Source: Kribbella sandramycini
Lineage (GTDB): Bacteria > Actinomycetota > Actinomycetes > Propionibacteriales > Kribbellaceae
Length of the DNA: 64,000 nucleotides
Assembly (NCBI RefSeq): GCF_013131805.1
Contig: NZ_JABJRC010000001.1
Span: forward strand, 992,001-1,056,000
Reading direction: 5' to 3'
Below are positions 1 to 9,929 of the stretch, piece by piece (within the stretch, counting starts at the first letter, position 1; each line of letters starts with the position of its first letter). Made by a program: the position numbers and the translations under genes. Below the pieces are notes generated by a model, which saw only the letters and a program-made list of their open reading frames with translations, was not told the DNA's origin and made no database searches.

Positions 1-904
1 CCGGTCGCCAGGTGCCGTTCTGGAAGAGCAGCCGGCCGGACTTCGGCCCCATCGACATGACCGCGTTCTCGGTCTCCCAGCACAGGTCGCCGGTCTTGGT
101 CTTGCCGTTGTTCCCGTCCAGGTCCTCCGCACAGCTCTTGTAGGACCGCTCGATGAAGCCGGCTCCGAGGTCCCAGCCCTCACCAATCCAGGAGGTCTGG
201 TTGTTGGTCGCGACTGTGCGCCCGTCGACACTCTGCGACGAGTACGACGCCGCCAACTCCGGAACCAGCCCACCGGGCACCTGCGGCACCGAGAAGTCGT
301 AGTTCCAAGAGAAAGTGCCACTGGCGGTCGAAACCTGCCAGGCGCCGGTCGGTGACAGCGAGGTCGCCTTGTAGGTGCCTGCGGAGCCAGCTGGCGCCGC
401 AGCGACGGTCAGGGCTGTTCCGACCGGTACGTCGGCCGAGAGCTTGCTGGTCTTGGTGTCGTTGTGCTGGTTCTGTCCGCCGGCAATCTGGAGCCGGGAC
501 GCCCAGTCGCCGCCGAAGGAGTCTTTGAACGCGGCGTAGTCCACCACGACGCGGACTGTCCCGCCGGCGCGCTTACCGTCGATCTGGAACGTGAGCTTGT
601 CCTTGGCCCGCGGTCCCATCGAGACCTTCGCGTTGCCGGGCGACAGCACTCGAATCGGCACCTGCTTGCCGGTGGGCCACGCTGTGCGCGCTGCCGGCTC
701 AGGTCGAGCGGGTGCCACCGGAGGCGGCGTCGGAACGAAGTCTTTCGTCTTGACGGTCGGGGTGGACTGGACGTCCGGTGCGGACGGCTTCTTCGTCTGT
801 TCGGGCAGTTGGACGGCCTGCGCGGGCACAGCCAGCGACAGGGCCACCAGGCCCGCGACGGCGGCGGACGCGTGCCGCCGCCATCGCAGTACTGATCGAT
901 TCAT
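1..904 (-). CDS. RHS/SpvB-like secreted protein, N-terminal part (runs off left edge)
   Basis: Only the first 301 or so codons lie in the window; the frame is open to base 1. The product starts MNRSVLRWRRHASAAVAGLV and has an Arg-rich n-region, a hydrophobic core and an Ala-x-Ala cleavage site near residue 30, so it is exported. A Pro-rich linker follows. The segment with SWNYDFSVPQVPGG and ELAASYSSQSVDGR matches the SpvB/RHS N-terminal region, known for large RHS-repeat proteins. The start has GAAGGA overlapping the stop of the upstream LamG gene, 11 bases between stop and ATG, so the two genes form an operon. Any C-terminal toxin would lie outside the window. Family call is good; function is inferred. 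Confidence 0.75.
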   Translation of the reverse strand, partial: MNRSVLRWRRHASAAVAGLVALSLAVPAQAVQLPEQTKKPSAPDVQSTPTVKTKDFVPTPPPVAPARPEPAARTAWPTGKQVPIRVLSPGNAKVSMGPRAKDKLTFQIDGKRAGGTVRVVVDYAAFKDSFGGDWASRLQIAGGQNQHNDTKTSKLSADVPVGTALTVAAAPAGSAGTYKATSLSPTGAWQVSTASGTFSWNYDFSVPQVPGGLVPELAASYSSQSVDGRTVATNNQTSWIGEGWDLGAGFIERSYKSCAEDLDGNNGKTKTGDLCWETENAVMSMGPKSGRLLFQNGTWRP

Positions 905-915
905 CCCTGTGTCCT

Positions 916-3900
916 TCAGAGGTAGGCGGCGGTGAAGCCGAGGGAGCGGACCAGGGTCTGGCGTTCACAACCAGGGTCACGGGAGTCGAACAGGTCACCC
1001 CAGGACGCACGGCACCGGAAGACCTCGGTACGGCCGGGCGCTGCCTCGGTCCAGCCGTAGCCGGACAGACTGACCACCGTCTTGCCCTCGCAGTCAGCGG
1101 AGCTGGACGTGAACGAGTCGGCGCCGTCGCGGCAGTTCATCCACGCCGTCGTCCCAGGCAGCTGACGGACGGCGAGGTAGCCCAGTGCGCCTTCAGCGCG
1201 CTGTGTGGCGGCCAACCGGCCCGTACTGCTGATGTGGTCGAACGGATGGTTGGTGGCGTTCGTCCGGATCAGCGCCGAGTAGGCCTGCACGTAGCCGAGC
1301 AGGAACTCCATCCGGGCCCCCTCGACCCCGTCGCAGTTCTCGTTGTTGGAAGCGAAGTGCGCGACCATCTGGATGTAGCAGCGGTAAACCGGGACCGTCT
1401 CGATGCCGGCCGGAGCAGTAGCCCAGAACTGGCCGACACTGTGCAGCACGGTGTGACCGACACAGGTCGGGTCGAGGAAGTAGTCCGTCGCCCCGTTGCG
1501 GCAGGCGTAGATGGTCTTGGTGTTCTCCGTCCCAGCTGCGGCCGGTACGCCGAGGCTCCGCTGGAAGTGCGAGCTGGCGGGCACCGGTCCGGTGGTCACC
1601 ATCCGGAAGCCGTTGGTGTCCAGGAAGTACGACAGCTGACCGGAGTACGCCGTGTGCCGCGCACCGACCGTCGGCGTCGCAAAGTCGTCCTTGATCTGGC
1701 CTTCGGCCCGGACGCCGTTCCAGGCGTGGACGTCGTCGATCTCACCGAGGAACGCATTCACCACCTGGCCGCCCTGACGCGCCGAACCAAGCTGGAACGC
1801 GCCTGCGGAGTTCCACTTCGCCTGTGCGGCCACGAAGCCGCCGACCTGCCGGTTGTCGACGTACAGCCGGATCTGTCCGGCCGCATGGTCGTAGACACCG
1901 GTCAGCAGCGTCCAACTGCCTGCCGTCGGCGCACTGTCGTCGCGGACCACCACCGGTACGTCGGCACTGCCGTCAGCTTGCGAAAGGCTGAAGAACCAGC
2001 GTCGCTTGGGACCGTCGTACCCGAGCTGGAAACCGCTGTTCTGCTGACCGTCCTGGCTCAGCACGGTCCGCGTCACGTCGTCGACCGCATCGAGCTTGAC
2101 CCGCGCGCTGACCGTGAAGCTGGTATCAGTACGCAGTACTGCGTTCGGGCCGGTCACCCCAGTGCCGCTGCCGGCCAGCCGAACGGCACCGGTGCCGACC
2201 GTCCCCGCTGTCCGGGTCACCCCGGTGGCGGCGGTCCCGAGCCGATAGCTGCCGGAGACATCGTTCACCTGGGCACCGGTCGACTCGTCGAGCGGCCAGA
2301 ACAGCTCCTCGTTCGCCGGCTTCGTCGCCAGGTCGTCGATCTCCCCCTGGGCCAGCACCCGGTTGTAGATCTGGACGTCGTCGAGCGCACCGAGCCAGTT
2401 GTCCACACCGACGCCCTGGTACTGCGCACGGCCGAGCTGCGTCTTACCGGTCGCGTGCCACGGGCTCGGGTGGCTCACGGTCGTTCCGGCGACGCCGTCG
2501 ACGTACAGCTTGGCCTGCTTGGCGGCGTCATCGAAGACACCGGTCAGATGCGTCCAGCGGCCCGGGACGGCGAGGCCGGTGGATTCGGCGATCCGCCGGG
2601 CCGCCGCGTCGGCGTCACTGGCCGGCATCATGAAGTTCCACTTCTTGGTGTTCGGGTTGTACTGCAGGAAGAAGCCGCTGATCCGGCCGCTGTTCTGGCT
2701 GACCGCGGTCCGGTAGACCGTGCCGGCCTGGTCGAGCTTCACCCACGCGGAGACCGTGAACGACTTGCTGGTGTCGACAGTGCTCGGAGTCTCGACGAAC
2801 GCCGACTTCGAGCCGTCCAGCCAGAGGGAGTCGCCCAGACGGCCGCCCTTCCACTGGCTGACCGGTGCCGCCGGACGGACGCCGTTCCGGTCGCCCGCCG
2901 CGTCGTCGTACACAGCTGTGTCCGTGCCCTCGCCGTCCAGCCGCCACTTGGCGATCGGCGCGGCGCCCTGGCCGACGAAGAATTCGTAGACGTAGGCCTT
3001 CTGGGACACGTTGCGCGCCCGGTCCACGGCTCGCACGGTGAGGAACTGCGGGCCACGGTCCGGCGGCGTCACCAGTACGTGCGCCTGACCGTCGGAGCCG
3101 ACAGCGGCGTACCGGTTCTCGAAGTCACCGTGCAGCGAGTACTGGAAGCCCGCGACGTCGGTGTCGCCACCGGTCTTGAACGCAAAGCCGCCGGTGAAGC
3201 CGACACCACCACTAGGCGCGCAGTCCGGTGTGCATTCCTTGTACGTCGGCGAGGACACGATCGGAGGCTGCTGCGGCGCGGTCCGGTCGACTGTTACGTC
3301 GCAGAACCCGCTCCAGGCAGAGGTGTCCTTGTCGTCGGACGTGTAGACGCGGAACGACAGTTTGCTGTTGTCAGCGGCGTGCTGCGGTGTGACCTCGGCA
3401 CCGAACTTCGTACCGGACGCGAACAGCCCAGTGGTGGCTCCACCGAGGACGGTCTGCCGGGAGCGGTCGCGCCACTCGAACCGGGTGCGGATCAGCTCCG
3501 AGTCCTGTTCGGTCGCGGTCGCGAACAGACGCGGGCCGCGAGTCGGGTTCTGGTCCGCACTGACGGCCGGGTTGACGAAGATCTCCTGGCCCTGGCACAG
3601 CTGGTTCTCGACGGTCAGCCCGGTCGGAACGCCCGGCCGCGTGTTGTAGGTGACCGACAGCGTCGGGTTCGCCCCGAACTTCTTCCAGCCGTACTGATCG
3701 CCTTCGGCCGACGTCAGTGCGATCGTCGCCCAGCCACCGTGCGCGTTGACGGCGTCGTTGACCGCCGGAGCGGCCTGCCAGCCAATCCAGATGTCCTTGC
3801 AGACCGGCGGCAGCACATCACCGAGGCTGGTGCCCAGACCGGGCTTGTTGTTCCAGTTGGTCGTCGTACCGACCGGTGCGGTGCTGGACGCGCGCACGTG

Positions 3901-4941
3901 TCGCTGCCGCGAGCAGTCCGGCACGTGGTCCAGGAAGGCATTGAAGGACGCGCCCTTGATGATCTTCTGACCACCCAGCAGGCCTCTGACGTCGAACCGG
4001 AAGTAGGACCGCGCCGTACCGATGCCGAAACACTCGCTGTGCACGTCGTAGCAGGTGCCGACCTTGGCGATCCGGTCCGAGTCACCGTTCCAGTACTCGT
4101 CGTCGGCGTGGCCGGACAGCACCATCGCCCACCCGTACAGCGGACCGGAGGTGTCGGGGTCCAGATAGACCGGGTACTTCGTGTCGCTGCTCGTGAGCAG
4201 CTCCTGGCTCGGCGTCACCGTCAGCGCGCCGTCTGCCAGTTTCGACGTACCGGTGGCGCGCTTGGCCGCGGAATCCCACATCAGCGGGAGGCCGGACGCG
4301 TAGACGAGTTTGCCGGCGGCGTCGTACGCACCGAAGCTGCCGGCCTTCTTGTCGCGCAGTGCGAGGCCGTCACTGGCCAGACCGAGTTTCAACGTGGCCA
4401 ACTGCTTCGCAGCGGTCGCGTTGTGCACGACGAACACCTTGGCGAAGCCCTGCTTCTTGGCCGTCAGCTGCAGATCGACGCCGGGCAGCACATCGGCGTA
4501 CGTCGCCGTGCTGCCCTGCAGAGTCGGCTCCGGGAGCGCCTTGGCCCAGCTGTACGACAGCTCACGCCCCTCGGCGCCCAGCCGCACCAACGGGCCCTTA
4601 CCGCCACCGGAGAAGACAGTGGGGACACTCGTGGCCCGCGGCGCCACAGCGCCGTCGGCACGCCGTTCGAGGGTCGTATCGATCGGAGCCCAGCTGGAGC
4701 CCCGGCGTACCCGGATCGGCTCGGTGTGGAACGTCTCGGTGAACGTACCGTCCGGATTGGCCACCACATCACTGGTGGCCGTCTGTGCGGCCGGAACCGG
4801 GACAGGTTTCCCGGTCCGGCGCGCAGTCTCCGTAACACCAGGCGCAGCCGGCTCAGCAGCCGCCGCAACCTGAACAGGTAGTAACAAGGCCAGCGCACTG
4901 GCCACCAATACAACAGACCGAACGGCACGCAGCGGTCGCAC
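916..4941 (-). CDS. Secreted LamG/DNRLRE multi-domain protein with Cys repeats
   Basis: I start at GTG 4941, with GGAGGGA 4-5 bases upstream, instead of the ATG at 4977; this puts a normal signal peptide (VRPLRAVRSVVLVASALALL...) at the N-terminus. The product is about 1341 residues. Visible modules: a DNRLRE-like segment around residues 310-430, Ig-like linkers, two LamG jellyroll domains around 665-860 and 880-1080 (each with a SFTVSA-V-LD core), and a C-terminal region with at least four Cys-containing repeats of the form VYRC...HF...C.G...LGY. It is probably an adhesin or glycan-binding surface protein. It sits directly before an RHS gene and likely works with it, which is inferred from position only. 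Confidence 0.8.
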   Translation of the reverse strand: MRPLRAVRSVVLVASALALLLPVQVAAAAEPAAPGVTETARRTGKPVPVPAAQTATSDVVANPDGTFTETFHTEPIRVRRGSSWAPIDTTLERRADGAVAPRATSVPTVFSGGGKGPLVRLGAEGRELSYSWAKALPEPTLQGSTATYADVLPGVDLQLTAKKQGFAKVFVVHNATAAKQLATLKLGLASDGLALRDKKAGSFGAYDAAGKLVYASGLPLMWDSAAKRATGTSKLADGALTVTPSQELLTSSDTKYPVYLDPDTSGPLYGWAMVLSGHADDEYWNGDSDRIAKVGTCYDVHSECFGIGTARSYFRFDVRGLLGGQKIIKGASFNAFLDHVPDCSRQRHVRASSTAPVGTTTNWNNKPGLGTSLGDVLPPVCKDIWIGWQAAPAVNDAVNAHGGWATIALTSAEGDQYGWKKFGANPTLSVTYNTRPGVPTGLTVENQLCQGQEIFVNPAVSADQNPTRGPRLFATATEQDSELIRTRFEWRDRSRQTVLGGATTGLFASGTKFGAEVTPQHAADNSKLSFRVYTSDDKDTSAWSGFCDVTVDRTAPQQPPIVSSPTYKECTPDCAPSGGVGFTGGFAFKTGGDTDVAGFQYSLHGDFENRYAAVGSDGQAHVLVTPPDRGPQFLTVRAVDRARNVSQKAYVYEFFVGQGAAPIAKWRLDGEGTDTAVYDDAAGDRNGVRPAAPVSQWKGGRLGDSLWLDGSKSAFVETPSTVDTSKSFTVSAWVKLDQAGTVYRTAVSQNSGRISGFFLQYNPNTKKWNFMMPASDADAAARRIAESTGLAVPGRWTHLTGVFDDAAKQAKLYVDGVAGTTVSHPSPWHATGKTQLGRAQYQGVGVDNWLGALDDVQIYNRVLAQGEIDDLATKPANEELFWPLDESTGAQVNDVSGSYRLGTAATGVTRTAGTVGTGAVRLAGSGTGVTGPNAVLRTDTSFTVSARVKLDAVDDVTRTVLSQDGQQNSGFQLGYDGPKRRWFFSLSQADGSADVPVVVRDDSAPTAGSWTLLTGVYDHAAGQIRLYVDNRQVGGFVAAQAKWNSAGAFQLGSARQGGQVVNAFLGEIDDVHAWNGVRAEGQIKDDFATPTVGARHTAYSGQLSYFLDTNGFRMVTTGPVPASSHFQRSLGVPAAAGTENTKTIYACRNGATDYFLDPTCVGHTVLHSVGQFWATAPAGIETVPVYRCYIQMVAHFASNNENCDGVEGARMEFLLGYVQAYSALIRTNATNHPFDHISSTGRLAATQRAEGALGYLAVRQLPGTTAWMNCRDGADSFTSSSADCEGKTVVSLSGYGWTEAAPGRTEVFRCRASWGDLFDSRDPGCERQTLVRSLGFTAAYL

Positions 4942-5004
4942 AGGTCCCTCCCAGGGCAGATGGGGGTGTGGGACCACCCCCCGCCGTGAGAATCGACCAG
5001 ACCG

Positions 5005-5024
5005 CTTTCAAACCACTTTCAAAC
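5005..5024. promoter_or_regulatory. Direct 9-bp repeats at 11-bp period upstream of the LamG-RHS operon
   Basis: CTTTCAAAC occurs at 5005-5013 and again at 5016-5024, exactly one helical turn apart, 64-83 bases upstream of the LamG start codon. Such spacing is typical of tandem activator binding, for example SARP-type regulators. The activator is unknown and the function is inferred. Confidence 0.4.
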
Positions 5025-5038
5025 GGTCGAAAGCGGGG

Positions 5039-5449
5039 TCAGGGCAGGTCGGGGAACCAGATCTTGATCTCGCGGTCGGCCGACTCCGGGGAGTCGGAGC
5101 CGTGGACGAGGTTCTCGCGGTTGGAGAGGGACAGATCGCCGCGGATGGTGCCGGGAGCGGCCTTGCGGCCGTCGGTGGCGCCGTTCAGCGCGCGGACGAC
5201 CTCGATCGCCTCGTCGCCCTCGAGGACGAGCGCGACGAGCGGGCCGCTGGTGACGAAGTCGCGCAGCGGCGGGTAGAAGTCCCGCTCGACGTGCTCGGCG
5301 TAGTGCTGGTCGGCGGTGTCGGCGTCGATGGTGCGGAAGTCCAGGGCGACGATGGACAGGCCCTTGGCCTCGAACCGGCCGAGGACCTCACCGACCAGCC
5401 CACGGCGAACCGTGTCGGGCTTCAGCAGGACCAGGGTGCGCTGCGACAT
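5039..5449 (-). CDS. ndk: Nucleoside diphosphate kinase
   Basis: The 136-residue product has the full length expected of Ndk and the signature NLVHGSDS with catalytic His116. It transfers the gamma phosphate of ATP to nucleoside diphosphates through a phosphohistidine, balancing NTP and dNTP pools in the cytoplasm. The N-terminus (QRTLVLLKPDTVRRGLVGE) matches the family start. It is the last gene of folC-DUF4233-ndk, three bases after the DUF4233 stop, an order known in many actinobacteria. Confidence is high. Confidence 0.98.
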   Translation of the reverse strand: MSQRTLVLLKPDTVRRGLVGEVLGRFEAKGLSIVALDFRTIDADTADQHYAEHVERDFYPPLRDFVTSGPLVALVLEGDEAIEVVRALNGATDGRKAAPGTIRGDLSLSNRENLVHGSDSPESADREIKIWFPDLP

Positions 5450-5452
5450 CTG

Positions 5453-5812
5453 TCAACTCTCTCTCGAAGAAGGCGGGGCGGCAGAGCCTACCTGCTGAGC
5501 GGCTTTCGCCTCGTCGATACGACGGCCGAGGACGATCGCGGCCACCCAGAAGGATGCGAAGGCGAGGCCGAGGACGAACATGACGGGGACGACGAAGCCG
5601 AGGCCGACAGTACCGACCTGGACGGCCGAGCCGAGGATGTAGCCGGTGCGGTTGCGGAGCAGACCGGCCGACAGGATCGCCAGCACGGACAGGCCGAGGC
5701 AGACCGAGAGGGCGATGGCCGGGCGGACGTCGGCGATCGAGATCATCACCGGGGTGACGAGCGCCAGCAGCAGGGCCTCGAAGCCCAGGACGATCGATGC
5801 CAGGGATCTCAT
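5453..5812 (-). CDS. DUF4233 small membrane protein
   Basis: This 119-residue protein has about four hydrophobic helices and no catalytic motif. Its start overlaps the folC stop in an ATGA quartet, so the two are translationally coupled. DUF4233 proteins are found directly after folC in actinobacteria; their function is not known. The family call rests on this position plus the four-helix pattern with [21 protein letters not shown] at the N-terminus. A role linked to folate or nucleotide metabolism would be a guess. Confidence 0.85.
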   Translation of the reverse strand: MRSLASIVLGFEALLLALVTPVMISIADVRPAIALSVCLGLSVLAILSAGLLRNRTGYILGSAVQVGTVGLGFVVPVMFVLGLAFASFWVAAIVLGRRIDEAKAAQQVGSAAPPSSRES

Positions 5813-7167
5813 TCAGCGTCCTTGGGTTTGCGGACGAGCAGCGCGCGGGCCTCGCCGGCGGTGACGACCGAGCCGGTGATCAGGACACCGCCGCTGCCCA
5901 TCGCGATCGCGTTCTCCTCGGCCAGGCGGATGGCGTCGTCGATCGCGTCGATCAGGTGCGGGCGGACCAGGACGCGCTCCTCGCCGAAGACCTCCGCGGC
6001 CAGCTCGCCCAGCTCCTCGGCCGGCATCGACCGCTCCAGGAAGCTGTTCCGGGTGCAGACGACCGTCTCCATGATCGGCTCGTAGGCCTCCAGCAGGCCG
6101 TACACGTCCTTGTCCTTCATACAGCCCAGGACGCCGATCAGCGGCTGGAACGCGAACGCCTCGGAGACCGTCTCCGCCGTCGCCTGCGCGCCGTGCGGGT
6201 TGTGGGCCGCGTCGACGATGATGGTCGGGCTGGTCCGGACGACCTCCATCCGGCCCGGGCTGGTCACCTCGGCGAAACCGGCCTGGAGCAGGTCGGTGGT
6301 GACCCGGCCCGCCGTCTCTTCGCCGGCGCCGAACAGCGCCTCGACGGCCGCGACCGCGGTGGCGGCGTTGTGCGCCTGGTACTCGCCGTGCAGCGGCAGG
6401 AAGACGTCGTCGTACTCGCCGCCGAGGCCCTTGAGCGAGATCAGCTGCCCGCCGACGGCCACCGAGCGGCTGACCACGCCGAACTCGAGCCCCTCGCGGA
6501 CGATCGGCGCCCCGACCTCGGCCGCCTTGGCCATCAGCACCTCGAGGACGTCGAGGCTCTGCTGCGAAGTCACCGTCGTACCGCCCGGTTTGACGATGCC
6601 GGACTTCTCACTCGCGATCGTGACCGGATCCGCGCCCAGGATGTGCGCGTGGTCGACCGCGACCGGCGTGATCACCGAGACCGTGCCGTCGGCGACGTTG
6701 GTCGCGTCCCAGGCGCCGCCGAGGCCGACCTCGATCACCGCCACGTCGACCGGGGCGTCCGCGAAGGCGGCGTACGCCATCGCGGTGACCACCTCGAAGA
6801 ACGACAGCGGGTGCTCCTGCTCGGCGTCCACGACCTCGAGGTACGGCTCCAGCTCGGCGTACGTCTCGACGAAACGCTCCTCGCTGATCGGCTCGCCGTT
6901 CAGCGTGATCCGCTCCCGGACGGTCTCCAGGTGCGGGCTGGTGAACCGCCCGGTGCGCAGGCCGGCCTCCTGGAGCAGCTGGTCGATCATCCGCGCCGTC
7001 GAGGTCTTGCCGTTGGTCCCCGTCAGGTGCACGACGGGGTAGGCCTTCTGGGGGTCGCCGAGCAGCTCCACGAGCCGCTGGACGCGCTCCAGCGTGGGGT
7101 CCATCTTCTGCTCCGGCCAGCGGGCCTGGAGCCGTGCCGATACCTCGGCGTAGGAGAGGTCGCTCAT
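5809..7167 (-). CDS. folC: Folylpolyglutamate synthase / dihydrofolate synthase
   Basis: The 452-residue product has the Mur-ligase fold signature [14 protein letters not shown] (P-loop GTNGKT at 50-55) and the downstream [16 protein letters not shown] and VDAAHNPHG motifs of FolC. It adds glutamate to folates, and may also make dihydrofolate from dihydropteroate, in the cytoplasm. It is divergent from valS across 71 bases and is followed by DUF4233 and ndk. A TAGACT hexamer (minus strand, 7177-7182) lies 9 bases before the ATG, suggesting a leaderless or nearly leaderless mRNA. No GGAGG-like site is seen. Confidence 0.96.
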   Translation of the reverse strand: MSDLSYAEVSARLQARWPEQKMDPTLERVQRLVELLGDPQKAYPVVHLTGTNGKTSTARMIDQLLQEAGLRTGRFTSPHLETVRERITLNGEPISEERFVETYAELEPYLEVVDAEQEHPLSFFEVVTAMAYAAFADAPVDVAVIEVGLGGAWDATNVADGTVSVITPVAVDHAHILGADPVTIASEKSGIVKPGGTTVTSQQSLDVLEVLMAKAAEVGAPIVREGLEFGVVSRSVAVGGQLISLKGLGGEYDDVFLPLHGEYQAHNAATAVAAVEALFGAGEETAGRVTTDLLQAGFAEVTSPGRMEVVRTSPTIIVDAAHNPHGAQATAETVSEAFAFQPLIGVLGCMKDKDVYGLLEAYEPIMETVVCTRNSFLERSMPAEELGELAAEVFGEERVLVRPHLIDAIDDAIRLAEENAIAMGSGGVLITGSVVTAGEARALLVRKPKDAE

Positions 7168-7238
7168 CAGGGCACCAGTCTAGGAGGGGTGTGGATAACC
7201 GTTCGGAGCACCCCTTGACAACCACTAGGATTGTGCGC
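7168..7238. promoter_or_regulatory. Divergent folC / valS promoter region
   Basis: On the plus strand TAGGAT (7226-7231) ends 7 bases before the valS ATG, and on the minus strand TAGACT (7177-7182) ends 9 bases before the folC ATG. Both fit the actinobacterial TANNNT -10 element with transcription starting at or next to the start codon. No T-box or leader structure could fit in this space. Confidence 0.55.
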
Positions 7239-9791
7239 ATGAGCCAGACGTCCCGCGTTCCAGACAAGCCCAGCCTCGACGGTCTCGAGGAGAAGTGGGC
7301 TGCCGTATGGAAGGAGCAGCAGACCTACGCCTTCGACCGCACCGCCGAGCGCGCCGATGTCTACTCCATCGACACGCCGCCGCCGACGGTCTCCGGGTCA
7401 CTGCACGTCGGGCACATCTTCAGCTACACCCACACCGATCTGGTCGCGCGCTTCCAGCGGATGCGCGGGAAGAAGGTCTTCTACCCGATCGGGTGGGACG
7501 ACAACGGCCTGCCGACCGAGCGCCGGGTCCAGAACTACTACGGCGTCAAGTGCGACCCGTCGCTGCCCTACGACGCCGATTTCACCCCGCCGGAGAAGCC
7601 GGATCCGAAGAAGCAGATCCCGATCTCCCGGCAGAACTTCGTCGAGCTGTGCGGTGAGCTGACGCATATCGACGAGCAGGCGTTCGAGGCGATGTGGCGC
7701 CAGGTCGGCCTGAGCGTCGACTGGTCCTACCTCTACACGACCATCTCCGAAGACTCGCGGCGCACGTCGCAGCGCGCCTTCCTGCGGAATTTCGCCCGCG
7801 GCGAGGCGTACCTGTCCGAGGCGCCGACGCTCTGGGATGTCACCTTCCAGACTGCCGTCGCGCAGGCCGAGCTGGAGGCGCGGCCCTATCCGGGCGCGTA
7901 CCACCGGGTCGCGTTCCACGGCGCCGATGGCCCGGTCTACATCGAGACCACCCGGCCGGAGTTGCTGCCGGCCTGTGTCGCGCTGATCGCCCATCCGGAC
8001 GACGAGCGTTACAAGGCGCTGTTCGGGACGACGGTCCGCACGCCGCTGTTCGACGTCGAGGTCCCGGTCCTGGCGCACCCGGCCGCCGAGATGGACAAGG
8101 GCGCCGGTATCGCCATGTGCTGCACCTTCGGCGACCAGACCGACATCCAGTGGTGGCGCGAGCTGCAGCTGCCGGTCCGCACGGTCGTCGGCCGCGACGG
8201 CCGCATCCTGCGCGACACCCCGGAGTGGCTGGCCGGCTCCGAGCTCACGGCGTCACTCTATGGCGAGCTCGCGGGGAAGACGACGTTCAGCGCGCGCGAG
8301 CTGATCGTCCAGAAGCTGCGCGACAGCGGCGATCTGGACGGCGAGCCGAAGAAGACCGAGCGGATGGCGAACTTCTTCGAGAAGGGCGACAAGCCGCTCG
8401 AGATCGTCTCGACCCGGCAGTGGTACATCACCAACGGCGGCCGTAGCGCCGATCTGAAGGCCGAGTTCGTCGAGCGCGGTAACGAGCTCGGCTGGGTTCC
8501 GGAGCACATGAAGCACCGCTACCTGAACTGGGTCGAGGGCCTGAACGGCGACTGGCTGATCTCCCGGCAGCGCTTCTTCGGCGTCCCGTTCCCGGTCTGG
8601 TACCCGATCGACGCCGACGGCGAGGTCGACTACGACCACCCGCTGATGCCGGCCGAGGCCGAGCTGCCGATCGATCCGACGTCCCAGGCCCCGCGCGGGT
8701 ACGACGAGTCCCAGCGCGGTAGGCCGGGCGGTTTCGAGGCCGACCCCGACGTGATGGACACCTGGGCGACGTCGTCCCTGACGCCGCACATCGTCTGCGG
8801 CTGGGAGCGGGACGACGACCTGTTCCGGCGGACCTTCCCGATGGATCTGAACACGCACGCCCACGAGATCATCCGGACGTGGCTGTTCTCCCGCGTCGTC
8901 CGGGCGCATTTCGAGAACGGCACGCTGCCCTGGGCGCGCTCGATGATCTCCGGTTTCGTCGTCGACCCGGACCGCAAGAAGATGTCGAAGTCCAAGGGCA
9001 ACGCGATCGTCCCGTCGGAGATCCTGGAGAAGTTCGGCACGGACGCCGTCCGCTGGCGCGCCGCGATGGCCCGCCCGGGGATGGACTCACCGTTCGACGA
9101 GTCGCAGATGAAGGTCGGCCGGCGGCTGGCGATCAAGGTGCTGAACGCCTCGAAGTTCGTCCTGTCGTTCGGCGCGACCGAGGCCGACCCGGCCGCGGTC
9201 ACCGAGCCGGTCGATCTGGCGATGCTGCAGCGGCTGCGGTCGGTCGTCGCGGATGCGACGGCGGCGTTCGAGCGGTACGACTACACCGGTGCGCTCGAGG
9301 TGAGCGAGCGGTTCTTCTGGTCCTTCTGCGACGACTACGTCGAGCTGGTCAAGGAGCGGGCGTACGGCGGTCAGGGTGACGCCCCGGCGGCCTCGGCGAA
9401 GGCCGCGCTCGCGGTCGCGCTGTCGGTTCAGCTGCGGTTGCTCGCGCCGTATCTGCCGTTCGCGACCGAGGAGGTCTGGTCGTGGTGGCAGGAGGGTTCG
9501 ATCCACCTCGCGGCGTGGCCGACGCCGGAGGGTGATCTCTCCGTCGCCGCGCAGGAGACCGAGGTGCTGGATGCCGTCGCCGAGGTCCTCGCGGGGATCC
9601 GGGGGGCGAAGTCCGAGGCGCAGGTCTCGATGAAGACCGAGGTCAGCAAGGTCGAGGTCAGCGGGCCGGCCGCGCGGCTCGCGCTCGCCGAGCGCGCCGA
9701 GCCCGATCTGCGCGCTGCCGGCCGGATCACCGGCGAGATCGTCTGGCACGCCGATGACAGCGAGGCCGTCACGGTCGTCGCGACTCTCTGA
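7239..9791 (+). CDS. valS: Valyl-tRNA synthetase
   Basis: I start at ATG 7239 ([20 protein letters not shown]), 7 bases after TAGGAT; the frame extends further upstream but without family similarity. The 850-residue product is a class I synthetase: HVGH (56-59, HIGH box), a CP1 editing insert with [14 protein letters not shown], and KMSKS at 581-585, followed by the anticodon-binding domain and a short C-terminal extension. It charges tRNA-Val and edits threonine-tRNA-Val. It stands alone, ending at a strong hairpin. A leaderless transcript is inferred. Confidence 0.97.
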   Translation: MSQTSRVPDKPSLDGLEEKWAAVWKEQQTYAFDRTAERADVYSIDTPPPTVSGSLHVGHIFSYTHTDLVARFQRMRGKKVFYPIGWDDNGLPTERRVQNYYGVKCDPSLPYDADFTPPEKPDPKKQIPISRQNFVELCGELTHIDEQAFEAMWRQVGLSVDWSYLYTTISEDSRRTSQRAFLRNFARGEAYLSEAPTLWDVTFQTAVAQAELEARPYPGAYHRVAFHGADGPVYIETTRPELLPACVALIAHPDDERYKALFGTTVRTPLFDVEVPVLAHPAAEMDKGAGIAMCCTFGDQTDIQWWRELQLPVRTVVGRDGRILRDTPEWLAGSELTASLYGELAGKTTFSARELIVQKLRDSGDLDGEPKKTERMANFFEKGDKPLEIVSTRQWYITNGGRSADLKAEFVERGNELGWVPEHMKHRYLNWVEGLNGDWLISRQRFFGVPFPVWYPIDADGEVDYDHPLMPAEAELPIDPTSQAPRGYDESQRGRPGGFEADPDVMDTWATSSLTPHIVCGWERDDDLFRRTFPMDLNTHAHEIIRTWLFSRVVRAHFENGTLPWARSMISGFVVDPDRKKMSKSKGNAIVPSEILEKFGTDAVRWRAAMARPGMDSPFDESQMKVGRRLAIKVLNASKFVLSFGATEADPAAVTEPVDLAMLQRLRSVVADATAAFERYDYTGALEVSERFFWSFCDDYVELVKERAYGGQGDAPAASAKAALAVALSVQLRLLAPYLPFATEEVWSWWQEGSIHLAAWPTPEGDLSVAAQETEVLDAVAEVLAGIRGAKSEAQVSMKTEVSKVEVSGPAARLALAERAEPDLRAAGRITGEIVWHADDSEAVTVVATL

Positions 9792-9799
9792 GATCGTTC

Positions 9800-9843
9800 C
9801 GCGTAGTGCCCGTCGCCCTGGCTGGGGAGGCGGGCACTACGCG
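9800..9843 (+). terminator. valS terminator hairpin
   Basis: CGCGTAGTGCCCG (9800-9812) and CGGGCACTACGCG (9831-9843) are perfect 13-bp inverted arms with an 18-base loop, 9 bases after the valS stop. There is no T tract, as is usual in high-GC actinobacteria. Confidence 0.75.
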
Positions 9844-9929
9844 TTCGCAGTTCAACGACTACGCTGCGGAGTCAGTTGGTCCGGTATGCAACCATCGGCC
9901 TGACCCCCGCGCTGTCCCAAGGAGCCCCC

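Noticed and set aside
778..4881. A 1367-codon plus-strand open frame across the LamG gene
   Set aside because: It is antisense to a gene with signal peptide, LamG domains and ribosome site, has an Arg/Val/Asp-rich composition typical of GC-rich shadow frames, and matches no family I know.
7215..7220. TTGACA before valS as a -35 element
   Set aside because: No -10 lies 16-19 bases downstream before the ATG; the nearby TAGGAT is only 5 bases away, so TTGACA is probably chance.
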